A stretch of DNA of 19,993 nt from an uncultured Lachnospiraceae bacterium. GTDB taxonomy: Bacteria > Bacillota > Clostridia > Lachnospirales > Lachnospiraceae. This document shows positions 7,182 through 15,119 of this stretch, in pieces. The stretch is from the NCBI GenBank assembly GCA_902496125.1, contig CABUZU010000023.1:1-19993 (forward strand), in the 5' to 3' direction. Both the position numbers and the translations under genes were made by a program. The first letter of the stretch is position 1, and every line of letters begins with the position of its first letter. Under the pieces are notes generated by a model. It saw only the letters and a list, made by a program, of their open reading frames with translations, made no database searches and was not told the origin of the DNA.

Positions 7182-8234
7182 TTAAAAGAATGTATTATCT
7201 CCAATAATTAAAGAATTTTTATGACTATTCGGGTTAATTGAATAAGAAGCACGAAACTGTACCCTACCATCTACATTATTCTTACCAGCTAATGCATCCT
7301 TAACCGCTTTAATACAAATCTCATCTGGGTCATCAATGTATAAATTTAAAATCCCTTTATTAACGCCAGAAAACTGAGCTTTTTGATAAATAACCGCTTT
7401 TATCGTATCTGGATAATGATTACTTCTTACACGGTTTAATACCACATTGGCAACAGCTAAGCTTCCAGCATAATGGTCTCCTGCTTCTCTTTCACAAAGA
7501 GCTGCTAAAAGATTAGCTGTACTTGATAAATTTCCATCTTCATCTTGCCATAATCTCTTCTCATACTCTTTTAATTCATTCATCGATACAACATTTGCAG
7601 TTTCTTTTTTAATCGTAACAAATTCTGCATTTACATATCCACAAATCTTAGGTGTAAAAGCAATCTTTATCCAATTTTTTCCTTTCTTTAAAACTGGAAA
7701 ACTTTCACCTTTTTTTAAAATTGCTAAAACTTGCGAATCGGTTCCTGCTTTCGCTCTAAGTTTTAGAGTCTTTGCCTTTATTGTAACTTTTTTAGGACTT
7801 TGCTTAAATAGCTTGTCTGCCTCTTCATCCATTACAACATAAGATTTTTTGACCCATCCTGTTACCTTCCCAGAACGAATCTTATACCATCCTTTCTTGC
7901 TGTCAAGTACTGTAGCAATATGATTTTTAGAAAACATTCCTACAATCTTTGCATCTTTAGATGGTTTCTTACGAATATTAAGATAACTATCCACATTTGC
8001 TGTGCAGACTTTTGGTTGTACTTGTTTCGTAGTTTCAATGGCAGTTGTTTCTTCCATTACGGTTTCCTCTACCGTATCTAATACACGAACGGTTTCTTGT
8101 TCAACGCTCGCTTCATAGACTGGGTTCTTTTCCTGTACAGATTGCACTTGACTCTTTTGGGCTAAAAAAATACACCCCATCCCCATACTAACTGCACAAG
8201 CTACTATTACTGCCTTCTTTATTCCCTTTTTCAT
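7182..8234 (-). CDS. Secreted SH3-domain cell wall hydrolase, SleB/CwlJ type
   Basis: Predicted peptidoglycan hydrolase acting outside the membrane. I choose ATG 8232-8234 (350 residues), because GGAGG is nine bases upstream and a start 30 bases earlier would include that site. Residues 1-25 are a signal peptide or N-terminal anchor (basic MKKGIKK, then a hydrophobic stretch), followed by a Glu/Thr-rich spacer. Two bacterial SH3 domains lie at about 76-135 (YLNIRKKPS, GWYKIRSGKVTGWVK) and 148-208. The C-terminal 110 residues are the Hydrolase_2/SleB domain: LLAALCEREAGDHYAGSLAV with candidate catalytic Glu250, NVVLNRVR, and a C-terminal GDNTFF. SleB-like proteins are best known from spore germination, but here a vegetative-type promoter drives the gene, so a growth role is also plausible. 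Confidence 0.88.
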   Translation of the reverse strand: MKKGIKKAVIVACAVSMGMGCIFLAQKSQVQSVQEKNPVYEASVEQETVRVLDTVEETVMEETTAIETTKQVQPKVCTANVDSYLNIRKKPSKDAKIVGMFSKNHIATVLDSKKGWYKIRSGKVTGWVKKSYVVMDEEADKLFKQSPKKVTIKAKTLKLRAKAGTDSQVLAILKKGESFPVLKKGKNWIKIAFTPKICGYVNAEFVTIKKETANVVSMNELKEYEKRLWQDEDGNLSSTANLLAALCEREAGDHYAGSLAVANVVLNRVRSNHYPDTIKAVIYQKAQFSGVNKGILNLYIDDPDEICIKAVKDALAGKNNVDGRVQFRASYSINPNSHKNSLIIGDNTFF

Positions 8235-8344
8235 AATAAATATCCTCCAAATATTTTGATTCATAAAACAAAATGTCTCTTGTTAAATTTCCATAATTTT
8301 CATTTGTTGTTAAGAAATCATTATATTTGTTACGATTGTATTAC

Positions 8345-8373
8345 ATTATACAGTCTTTTTTATTATCTGTCAA
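8345..8373 (-). promoter_or_regulatory. Perfect consensus sigma-A promoter for the wall hydrolase
   Basis: Minus-strand TTGACA (8368-8373), exactly 17 bases, then TATAAT (8345-8350): a full match to the consensus. The predicted RNA start is near 8338, leaving a leader of about 100 bases before the ATG at 8234. The leader is A+T-rich, with one weak six-pair stem (ATTTTG/CAAAAT) just before the ribosome site. I see no riboswitch pattern. Confidence 0.9.
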
Positions 8374-8414
8374 GATTTCTCATTTATAAAACGAACATAT
8401 TATCGAATTATTAC

Positions 8415-8447
8415 AAAAAAAATGACAGTAAAATCATTTTACTGTCA
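8415..8447 (-). terminator. Strong terminator of the tcdA-to-methyltransferase group
   Basis: A perfect inverted repeat, TGACAGTAAAAT at 8423-8434 and its complement at 8436-8447, has a single central base at 8435. On the minus strand it is followed by eight T residues (8415-8422), a textbook intrinsic terminator eight bases after the methyltransferase stop. A-rich DNA on one side and CTTTTTC on the other would also let it stop plus-strand RNA. Confidence 0.92.
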
Positions 8448-8454
8448 CTTTTTC

Positions 8455-9234
8455 TTAGTTCCTTCTCTGTCTATAAATTTCATACATATAAACTGCTGCA
8501 CAGATTGCTGCGTTTAAGGATTCCGCCTGCCCTTCCATTGGAATTTTAATATGATTTTTTGAAACTTCTAATGTTTCTTTCGAAATTCCATTTCCTTCAT
8601 TTCCAATAATTAGAGCGGTTGGCTTTCCATAATTTGGTACGTCATAGGAAACTGCACCTTCTAGGCTTGCAGCATATACTTCAATTCCTTTACCTTGTAA
8701 ATTGGTTACAAGATTTGGAAAATCTTCCACATATGCAAAAGGTAAACGAAAAATTGCTCCCATCGTTGCTCTAACGACTTTGGGATTATACATATCCACA
8801 CTGCCCTTTGATAACAAAACTCCTGTAACTCCTGCTGCCTCTGCGGTACGCATCATTGTTCCTAAGTTTCCTGGGTCTTGAATATTTTCTAATAATAAAA
8901 ATACTGGATTTTCTTTTAACCTTAAGATTTCTTCTACCAAATAATGTTCTTGTTTTACTACTGCTAAAATTCCTTGCGGTGTAATGGTATCAGTAAGTGT
9001 CTGAAAAATTTTATCTTCTACAACAATGGGGGCACAAGTTACTTCTTCCATCCATTCTTTTTTATTGTAAAAACTTTCAGAAACATAAACTTCTTCTAAT
9101 CGTTCCTTTGGAATTTCACGAAACATACGAATGCCTTCTTCAATAAAAAGTCCAGATTCTTTCCTAACCTTTGACTTTTTTTGAAGTAGTGCAATCTGCT
9201 TTAATCTGCTATTACTACTACTTGTTATAATCAT
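8455..9234 (-). CDS. TrmH/SpoU-family RNA 2'-O-methyltransferase
   Basis: SAM-dependent methylation of a ribose 2'-OH in rRNA or tRNA; the exact target is not readable. The 259 residues have an N-terminal substrate-binding domain (about 1-95, ENR beginning SSSNSRLK and the GLFIEEG segment). The knotted SPOUT domain follows, with all three motifs: motif 1 ENIQDPGNLGTMMRTAEAAG (116-135), motif 2 ALIIGNEGNGIS (207-218) and motif 3 IKIPMEGQAESLNAAICAAV (229-248). This resembles the RlmB/YsgA-like group. The ATG overlaps the ktrA stop by four bases (ATGA) with TAGGAG upstream, so it is the last gene of the tcdA group, directly before the strong terminator. Confidence 0.92.
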   Translation of the reverse strand: MIITSSSNSRLKQIALLQKKSKVRKESGLFIEEGIRMFREIPKERLEEVYVSESFYNKKEWMEEVTCAPIVVEDKIFQTLTDTITPQGILAVVKQEHYLVEEILRLKENPVFLLLENIQDPGNLGTMMRTAEAAGVTGVLLSKGSVDMYNPKVVRATMGAIFRLPFAYVEDFPNLVTNLQGKGIEVYAASLEGAVSYDVPNYGKPTALIIGNEGNGISKETLEVSKNHIKIPMEGQAESLNAAICAAVYMYEIYRQRRN

Positions 9235-9899
9235 TGCAATACTCCTAGTTTTTCTAAGACTTCATTTTCACCAATAATAATATAGCGGTCATCTTCTCTT
9301 ATAATTCGACTAGGATCAATCTGAGTCTCTACATTGTCATCATATTTTCTTGCTATAATATTGATTCCCTTCGCACGAAGTTTTAAATCTAATAAATTTT
9401 TACCAACCCAATGGTCTGGTGCATTCACTTCAACGATACTAAAGCTATCTGAAAGCTCAACCATATCAATAAAATCACCTGAGATTAAATTTCTTGCGGT
9501 GCGAATCCCCATGGATTTCTCTGGAAAGACCACTTCATCTGCTCCAACCTTTTTTAGTACCTGTGCATGAATATCGCCATAGGCCTTAGCAAGTATATAA
9601 GGAACTCCACATTCTTTTCCAACAATTGTCGCCATAATACTCGCTTCTAAATTTGAGCCAATTGCAATAATTAATGCATCGACATTGCTAATTCCAATAT
9701 CTTTTAAAATATCATGGTCTAGGGCATCTGCAATTACTGCACGAGTAACTTCTGATGCAACATCTTCAATTTTATTTCGATCTTTATCAATTACTAACAC
9801 ATCACAGCCAGACTGTGCTAAAGTTAAGGCAACACTTTTACCAAACTCTCCTAGTCCTAAAACTGCAAATTGTCTTCTTGTTATGCTATTTTTTTTCAT
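9231..9899 (-). CDS. ktrA: Potassium uptake regulatory subunit, KtrA/TrkA type (RCK)
   Basis: Cytoplasmic gating ring subunit that controls a KtrB/TrkH potassium channel through ATP/ADP or NAD(H) binding. The 222 residues contain RCK_N with the Rossmann motif GLGEFG (15-20) and acidic VIDKD (36-40), an AIGSNLEAS stretch (79-87) and a KKVGADEVVFPEKSMG linker (116-131). The RCK_C domain follows from about 140 (SIVEV, GKNLLDLKLRAKGINIIA, IIREDDRYIIIG). It resembles B. subtilis KtrA closely; in that family the RCK_C domain binds c-di-AMP, which would shut uptake down, though this is not shown here. The start overlaps the ktrB stop by four bases (ATGA), with AAGGTGAT upstream, consistent with coupled, stoichiometric expression. 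Confidence 0.94.
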   Translation of the reverse strand: MKKNSITRRQFAVLGLGEFGKSVALTLAQSGCDVLVIDKDRNKIEDVASEVTRAVIADALDHDILKDIGISNVDALIIAIGSNLEASIMATIVGKECGVPYILAKAYGDIHAQVLKKVGADEVVFPEKSMGIRTARNLISGDFIDMVELSDSFSIVEVNAPDHWVGKNLLDLKLRAKGINIIARKYDDNVETQIDPSRIIREDDRYIIIGENEVLEKLGVLQ

Positions 9900-11284
9900 C
9901 CGATAATCACCTTGCCTTCTGGAAGTTCAATAATTGAATGGGTATCTTTTCTACGATGTAACACAGCCATCACTACAGTAATCGGTCCAATTCGACCTGC
10001 ATACATAATCATGATTACAACCACTTTTCCAATCGTACTAAGATTTGCACTTAAACCTGCACTAAGTCCTGAGGTTCCCATTGCCGATGCCGTTTCAAAT
10101 AAAATAAGACTTAAATCGGCATCTTCTGTTATACATAAAATCGTAGTTCCACAAAATAAAATCGTAAATCCAAGTGCAAATACGGAGAGTGCCGTTCTTA
10201 CTGAACTTTCTGAAATGCATCGTCCAAATGCCTCTGTAGACTCTCGCCCTTTAATCATCGAACGAATCGTAAGTACTAAGACGGCTGCTGAGGTGGTTTT
10301 CATCCCACCTGCTGTACTTGCTGGCGAACCACCAATAAACATCAGTAGAATCGTAATCCAAGCAGAACCTCTTGTTAGATTTGCTTGATTCATTGCAGCA
10401 AATCCTGCAGTTCTTGTCGTTACAGATTGAAATAACGAAGCAATGATCTTGCCACCCATATTAAAGTTTCCGATTGTTTTTTCATTATGGTATTCTAAAA
10501 TAAAATACAATACAGCTCCTACACTAATTAAAACCACAGTTGTTGTAAGTACAATCTTAGAATGAAACTGCAACTTCTCAAAACGAAACTTTCTATATTT
10601 TTTTACCACTTCATAAATATCCCAAATAACGGTAAATCCAAGCCCACCAAAAACAATTAGACAAATCGTTACAAGATTCATAAAAGGATGGGTCGCATAA
10701 GACTCTAAGCTATTTTCTCCAATAATATCAATTCCTGCATTGCAAAAAGCGGATATGGAATGAAAAATAGAATAGAAAATCCCCTTTATCAAACCATATC
10801 TTGGAATAAATACAAATAAATAGCCAATCGCTCCACATCCTTCTACAATTACAGTAATTCGTAAAATTTTATGGATAAACTTTACCATTCCTTGAATCGT
10901 ATCTAAGTTATAGGCTTCTTGAATTAGAATACGCTCCTTCATTGTAATTCTTCTTCCAATCACAATAAAAAAGACCATCATAACCGTTACGACTCCTAAA
11001 CCTCCAATTTGGATTAAACAAAGAATTACTATTTTACCAAATAAACTCCAATGCGTTGCTGTCGTAACCGTTACAAGCCCCGTTACACAGACACTAGTGG
11101 TTGCTGTAAATAACGCATCAAAAAAATTCGTAACCTCTCCAGTTACCGATGAAATCGGGAGCATTAAAATCAATGCTCCAATTAAAATAATTCCTAAAAA
11201 TCCAATTGCGATTAATCGTACAGATAAAATATTCTTCTTTTTCTTCTTATTTGCCTTCATAAATAATTGCAGAATCTGTCGCAT
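9896..11284 (-). CDS. ktrB: Potassium uptake membrane subunit, KtrB/TrkH type
   Basis: K+-translocating subunit with four M1-P-M2 units. The four selectivity-filter segments are visible: TSVCVTGL (about 63-70), SAFCNAGIDIIG (177-188), TTRTAGFAAMN (288-298) and SAMGTSGLSAGL (399-410). The conserved gating loop GGSPASTAGGMKTT (317-330) lies in the third unit. About 462 residues is normal. A very basic N-terminus (KANKKKKKN) precedes the first helix. The start is uncertain: ATG 11282-11284 overlaps the end of apt by 38 bases and ATG 11258-11260 overlaps by 14, and neither has a convincing ribosome site. Either way translation is probably coupled to apt. ktrA follows with a 4-base overlap. Confidence 0.94.
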   Translation of the reverse strand: MRQILQLFMKANKKKKKNILSVRLIAIGFLGIILIGALILMLPISSVTGEVTNFFDALFTATTSVCVTGLVTVTTATHWSLFGKIVILCLIQIGGLGVVTVMMVFFIVIGRRITMKERILIQEAYNLDTIQGMVKFIHKILRITVIVEGCGAIGYLFVFIPRYGLIKGIFYSIFHSISAFCNAGIDIIGENSLESYATHPFMNLVTICLIVFGGLGFTVIWDIYEVVKKYRKFRFEKLQFHSKIVLTTTVVLISVGAVLYFILEYHNEKTIGNFNMGGKIIASLFQSVTTRTAGFAAMNQANLTRGSAWITILLMFIGGSPASTAGGMKTTSAAVLVLTIRSMIKGRESTEAFGRCISESSVRTALSVFALGFTILFCGTTILCITEDADLSLILFETASAMGTSGLSAGLSANLSTIGKVVVIMIMYAGRIGPITVVMAVLHRRKDTHSIIELPEGKVIIG

Positions 11285-11771
11285 AATCTTTTAATTTCTC
11301 TCTTCCTTTTAAGCCTGCAAGTTCAATTAGGAAACAACATTTTACAACTGTTGCACCCATACTTTCTACTAATTTAATAATAGCTTCTGTTGTACCACCT
11401 GTTGCAATTAAATCATCAATAATTACTACTTTTTGTCCAGGTAAAATGGCATCTTTATGAATTTCAATAACCGCTGTACCATATTCTAATTCATATTCCA
11501 TTTCTACAGTTTCACAAGGAAGTTTTCCTTTTTTACGAACAGGAACAAAAGACTTGTGTAAATTGTAAGCAATTGGTGTACCAAAGATAAATCCTCTAGA
11601 CTCTGGTCCTAATACTACATCAAAGTCTACATCTTTTAACATCTCTTGCATACTGTCAATTGCAAGTGCTAATCCATCTGCATCTTTTAGGACTGTTGTA
11701 ATATCTCTAAAAATAATGCCTGGTTCTGGAAAATCTGGAATACTTCTTACATACTCTTCTAATTTTTTCAT
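11247..11771 (-). CDS. apt: Adenine phosphoribosyltransferase
   Basis: Salvages adenine to AMP using PRPP. I choose ATG 11769-11771 (174 residues; the family is usually 170-180) because GGAG lies six bases upstream, whereas the earlier in-frame GTG at 11781-11783 overlaps that site. The N-terminal MKKLEEYVRSIPDFPEPG matches Apt proteins, which begin with an arginine-rich IRxIPDFPKPGI-type segment. VLGPESRGFIFG (53-64) is the adenine-binding region and VVIIDDLIATGGTTEA (115-130) the PRPP site. It lies 14 bases after tcdA, and its 3' end overlaps ktrB. In related genomes apt often sits near recJ and relA; recJ is close upstream here, but the relA/spoT gene is not in the window. Confidence 0.95.
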   Translation of the reverse strand: MKKLEEYVRSIPDFPEPGIIFRDITTVLKDADGLALAIDSMQEMLKDVDFDVVLGPESRGFIFGTPIAYNLHKSFVPVRKKGKLPCETVEMEYELEYGTAVIEIHKDAILPGQKVVIIDDLIATGGTTEAIIKLVESMGATVVKCCFLIELAGLKGREKLKDYATDSAIIYEGK

Positions 11772-11785
11772 GTTACGCTCCACCT

Positions 11786-12544
11786 TTACTTTTTATTTGT
11801 TAAGTCTTTTATTACTTCTCCAGCAATAATAAGACCTGCTACTGAAGGAACAAAAGCCGTACTTCCTGGAATATCTCTTCGTTCTGTACATTTATGTTGT
11901 GCTCCTGGAGGACAAATACAATGACTTCTGCAACTAATTGCCATATCCTCAATTGGTCTTGTAGGTTTTTCTTCTGAATAAACTACCTTTAATTTCTTTA
12001 CGCCCCTCTTCTTTAGCTCTCGTCTCATAACTTTCGCTAGTGGGCAAACCTTTGTCTTATAAATATCTGAAACCTTAAATGCACTGGCATCTAATTTATT
12101 TCCCGCTCCCATTGAACTCATAATTGGAATATTTAACTCTTGTGCTTTTAACACGAGTGCAATTTTTGCAGTTACCGTATCCACTGCATCTACAATGTAA
12201 TCATATTCTTCAAATGGAAAGTTATCTGCATTTTCTGGCAGAAAAAAGCATTTATGGATGCGAACGTCTGCATTCGGATTAATCTCCAAAATACGCTCTT
12301 TCATTACATCTGCCTTATATTTACCAACTGTTTTTCTAGTAGCAATAATCTGTCGATTTAAGTTTGTTAAACATACTTTATCATCGTCAATTAAATCAAA
12401 AGCTCCTACTCCACTGCGAACGAGTGCTTCGCATACATAACCGCCAACTCCACCAATACCAAAAATTGCAACGCGATAATGTTCTAGTTTCTCCATTGCT
12501 TCTTTTCCAAATAAAAGTTCTGTTCTTGAAAATTGATTTAGCAT
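11786..12544 (-). CDS. tcdA: tRNA threonylcarbamoyladenosine dehydratase, TcdA-like (ThiF/MoeB fold)
   Basis: E1-like enzyme that uses ATP to convert t6A37 of tRNA to the cyclic form ct6A. The 252 residues begin with FSRTELLFGKEAM, typical of the group. The nucleotide-binding GIGGVGG (29-35), acidic IDDDKV (52-57), NLNRQ (61-65) and SSMGAGNKLD (143-152) follow. The C-terminal region has four clustered cysteines (205, 209, 211, 219) in CRSHCICPPGAQHKC, then DIPGSTAFVPSVAG. The Cys group looks like a metal or redox site and is a feature of clostridial homologues as I remember them; E. coli TcdA lacks this arrangement. GAGGA precedes the ATG. It is the first gene of the five-gene group and has its own promoter. 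Confidence 0.88.
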   Translation of the reverse strand: MLNQFSRTELLFGKEAMEKLEHYRVAIFGIGGVGGYVCEALVRSGVGAFDLIDDDKVCLTNLNRQIIATRKTVGKYKADVMKERILEINPNADVRIHKCFFLPENADNFPFEEYDYIVDAVDTVTAKIALVLKAQELNIPIMSSMGAGNKLDASAFKVSDIYKTKVCPLAKVMRRELKKRGVKKLKVVYSEEKPTRPIEDMAISCRSHCICPPGAQHKCTERRDIPGSTAFVPSVAGLIIAGEVIKDLTNKK

Positions 12545-12569
12545 AAATATCCTCTTCTATTATATTTAC

Positions 12570-12598
12570 AGTATACCCCCATCTTACTACAGTTGCAA
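12570..12598 (-). promoter_or_regulatory. Sigma-A promoter for the tcdA-apt-ktrBA-methyltransferase group
   Basis: Minus-strand -35 TTGCAA (12593-12598) and -10 TATACT (12570-12575) are 17 bases apart. The -35 box is formed by the last codons of recJ and the spacer covers the recJ stop codon (12587-12589). No terminator lies between recJ and tcdA, so the group may also receive read-through. Confidence 0.78.
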
Positions 12599-14350
12599 GT
12601 TTAAGTTCTGAATTACTAATTGTATTGTTTGTACTCCACGAAATTCATTGATTTGAGGGTAGAAGGTTAACATTAGTTTTACTTGATTGTCTTCCCCTTT
12701 CATCATCTTTCCATACTCATCCATTCCAAATCCATCTTGGATTTTACTTAACACCTCATCTGGATCTCCAAAATAAATTGCTGGAATTAAGAATTGATTC
12801 TTTGTACTAAGTTGAAATTTCAATACATTTTTATTCGCTCCTAATACCTGTGCTTTTTTCACTGAAAAATCTTTTCCTACGAAAATAGGTTTTGTATTTC
12901 CATTTCCAAAAGGCTCTAATAAACTAAACTCATTAATCAGCTCTTTTGTAATATATTCTGGTGGTAATACCATATCAATGGATATAATAGGAATAAAATC
13001 GTCAAATGTCAAGGTTGTCTGCTTATTTAATTGTGTTCGAAACTCTTCAATATCCTTTTCTTCAATCGAAAGTCCACATGCCATGGGATGTCCACCAAAT
13101 CTAGTTAGTAAATGTTTTTGCTTATTAACTTCTGCAAACATATTATAGGCTGGAATTGAACGACCGGAACCCTTATATCCATTTTCTACATTTGTTAGGA
13201 CGATTGTAGGGCGATTGTAGTGTTCCCTAATCCTTCCTGCTATAATTCCAGCTAGACTTTCATGACATCCTTTTAATACGACAATTAAAACTTTATCGTC
13301 TTTTAAACTTGAGTGTTCAATCAAATCCATTGCTCTTTGTGTTTGTTCTAATGTCATAGATTTTCGGCTTTCATTTAATGCTTTTAATTCTTCTGCATAG
13401 CTTATTGCTTGTGTCTTTGTTGTAGATTTTAAAAGATTTAAGGCTTTCTTTGCTGTATCTAACCTCCCCGATGCATTTAAACAAGGTCCTATAATAAATC
13501 CAATATGATAGGAACTAAGACTTGCAATGGCAATCTTATTTACTTCCATTAAAGCTTTTAGACCTAGATTTTTTGTTTTTCTCATCTGTTTAAGTCCAAG
13601 GCTTACTAAGATTCGATTTTCTTCTTTTAATTCCATTACATCAGTAACTGTAGCCATCGCAACAATTTCTAAAAATTCATATATCTCTTCTTTAGGCTTT
13701 CCTACCAAATCATATAACACTATCATTAATTTCCAAGTCACTGTTGCCCCACAAATCCCTTTAAACGGATAGGAACAATCTTCTTGTTTTGGATTTACAA
13801 TTGCATCTGCAACTGGAAGGATAAATTTTTTTGTTTCTTCATCAAAAGGCACTTCATGATGGTCGGTTACAATTACATCCATTCCTAAATCTTTTGCAAG
13901 TTTTATTGGCTCATGAGCAGCAATTCCATTATCACAAGTTATGATTAAATGAACACCATTTTCATAAGCTTCTCTTACTAATCGTTCATTAATACCATAT
14001 CCATCTTTACAACGGTCTGGTGTATCAACATAAACATCGGCTCCACAAGAAGACAATCCCTTCTCTAAAATATATCCACTGCTAATTCCATCGCAATCAA
14101 AATCATTTGCAATCATGATTTTACTTTTCTTTTCTATATGGAATAAAATAAGCTTTGCTGCCTTTTGTACATCTTTTAATAAATAAGGATTATTTAAACG
14201 TTCTAATGACGGATTTAAATATTCTTTCATTTCTTCTTTTGTAGTAAGGTCTCGATTTCTTAACAACCTAACTGTAACAGGGTCAATCTCTAATTCTTTT
14301 GCTAATCCATAAAAATCAGCCCTCTTCGTTGCTACTATCCAACGTTCCAT
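12587..14350 (-). CDS. recJ: Single-strand-specific 5'-3' DNA exonuclease RecJ
   Basis: Degrades single-stranded DNA 5' to 3' in recombination and mismatch repair. I place the start at ATG 14348-14350 (587 residues), with GGAG six bases before it; an in-frame TTG 12 bases earlier would be too close to that site. The DHH-superfamily metal motifs are clear: NDFDCDG (Asp83/85/87) and VTDHHE (Asp163-His164-His165), with CDNG between them. The DHHA1 domain holds GSGRSIPAYNMF and FGGHPMACGLS, and the C-terminal OB-fold continues to the end. Length is close to E. coli RecJ (577). It follows comF by 25 bases on the same strand. All catalytic residues that I can identify are present. Confidence 0.95.
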   Translation of the reverse strand: MERWIVATKRADFYGLAKELEIDPVTVRLLRNRDLTTKEEMKEYLNPSLERLNNPYLLKDVQKAAKLILFHIEKKSKIMIANDFDCDGISSGYILEKGLSSCGADVYVDTPDRCKDGYGINERLVREAYENGVHLIITCDNGIAAHEPIKLAKDLGMDVIVTDHHEVPFDEETKKFILPVADAIVNPKQEDCSYPFKGICGATVTWKLMIVLYDLVGKPKEEIYEFLEIVAMATVTDVMELKEENRILVSLGLKQMRKTKNLGLKALMEVNKIAIASLSSYHIGFIIGPCLNASGRLDTAKKALNLLKSTTKTQAISYAEELKALNESRKSMTLEQTQRAMDLIEHSSLKDDKVLIVVLKGCHESLAGIIAGRIREHYNRPTIVLTNVENGYKGSGRSIPAYNMFAEVNKQKHLLTRFGGHPMACGLSIEEKDIEEFRTQLNKQTTLTFDDFIPIISIDMVLPPEYITKELINEFSLLEPFGNGNTKPIFVGKDFSVKKAQVLGANKNVLKFQLSTKNQFLIPAIYFGDPDEVLSKIQDGFGMDEYGKMMKGEDNQVKLMLTFYPQINEFRGVQTIQLVIQNLNLQL

Positions 14351-14375
14351 TTTTGTCTCCAATCTAATCTATTTT

Positions 14376-15119
14376 TTATCCATTTTGTCCACTACAAATA
14401 CTGACACAATAAACTTCCCTTACACCTGCTTCCAGAAGCTTTCTTGTACAGGCTTCCATTGTCGCACCAGTTGTGTAAATATCATCTATTAAAATCACTC
14501 TTTTTAACTTAGACATTGGTTTTGGCACAATAAATCCATCCATTAAATTTACTATTCGCTGTTCTTGTGTCAGCTCTTTTTGAGCTAATGTTTCTTTTGA
14601 ACGTATTAAAAATTTAGATAATACTGGAATTTCTAATGCTTTTGACAATTCATTTGCCAAAACCTCCGCTTGATTATAACCCCTTTTTATATATTTCTTC
14701 TTATGAATTGGTACGGGAATAATCGCCTGTGCTCTTATTTTTAATAACTCTTGTCCATGTACCTGCATTAGTTTTTTAATATAATAAGTGGCGTAGGTTC
14801 TACTACCTTGATATTTAAAACGCTGCATCGACTCACCCATCGAATGGTATTTTAAATCTTTGCCCTTCACCTCTGCTGCACGATATCCATATTGAAATAA
14901 GCAAATCCCTTTTACAAAAGACCTTGTATGATGTTTACAGTCATAGCAGTATTCCTGTTGTTTATCTGCTAAAGGTTTTCCACACTTCTTACACACAGGT
15001 TCTCTTACTACATAGAAGCGTTCTACAATTTTTTCACATTCTGGGCAAATTTCTAATGAAGGTGATTCTAAAACGTCTGCGCAAAATGGACATTTCTTTG
15101 GAAAAATCAAATGAATCAT
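14376..15119 (-). CDS. comF: ComF-type amidophosphoribosyltransferase-like DNA uptake protein (ComFC)
   Basis: In competent bacteria ComFC helps single-stranded DNA enter the cytoplasm; many non-competent species also keep it. The 247 residues start with two zinc-ribbon-like Cys pairs (Cys10/13 and 25/28) and two more (43/46 and 58/61). A PRPP-binding phosphoribosyltransferase fold follows, with IPVPIHKKKYIKRGYNQAE and IDDIYTTGATMEAC (about 210-223). The ATG overlaps the recD2 stop by four bases (ATGA), so it is coupled to recD2, and recJ follows after 25 bases. The grouping with two DNA-processing enzymes suggests a single-strand DNA role. No other competence gene (comEC, comEA, comFA) is visible. 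Confidence 0.93.
   Translation of the reverse strand: MIHLIFPKKCPFCADVLESPSLEICPECEKIVERFYVVREPVCKKCGKPLADKQQEYCYDCKHHTRSFVKGICLFQYGYRAAEVKGKDLKYHSMGESMQRFKYQGSRTYATYYIKKLMQVHGQELLKIRAQAIIPVPIHKKKYIKRGYNQAEVLANELSKALEIPVLSKFLIRSKETLAQKELTQEQRIVNLMDGFIVPKPMSKLKRVILIDDIYTTGATMEACTRKLLEAGVREVYCVSICSGQNG

Noticed and set aside
7182..8234. Lipoprotein signal in the wall hydrolase (Cys21 after MGMG)
   Set aside because: The residues before Cys do not fit a lipobox and the hydrophobic core continues after it, so an ordinary signal peptide or anchor is more likely.
8235..8340. Riboswitch (for example c-di-AMP ydaO type, often before wall hydrolases) in the hydrolase leader
   Set aside because: The leader is too short and A+T-rich, and I cannot find the conserved motifs or paired helices of that class.
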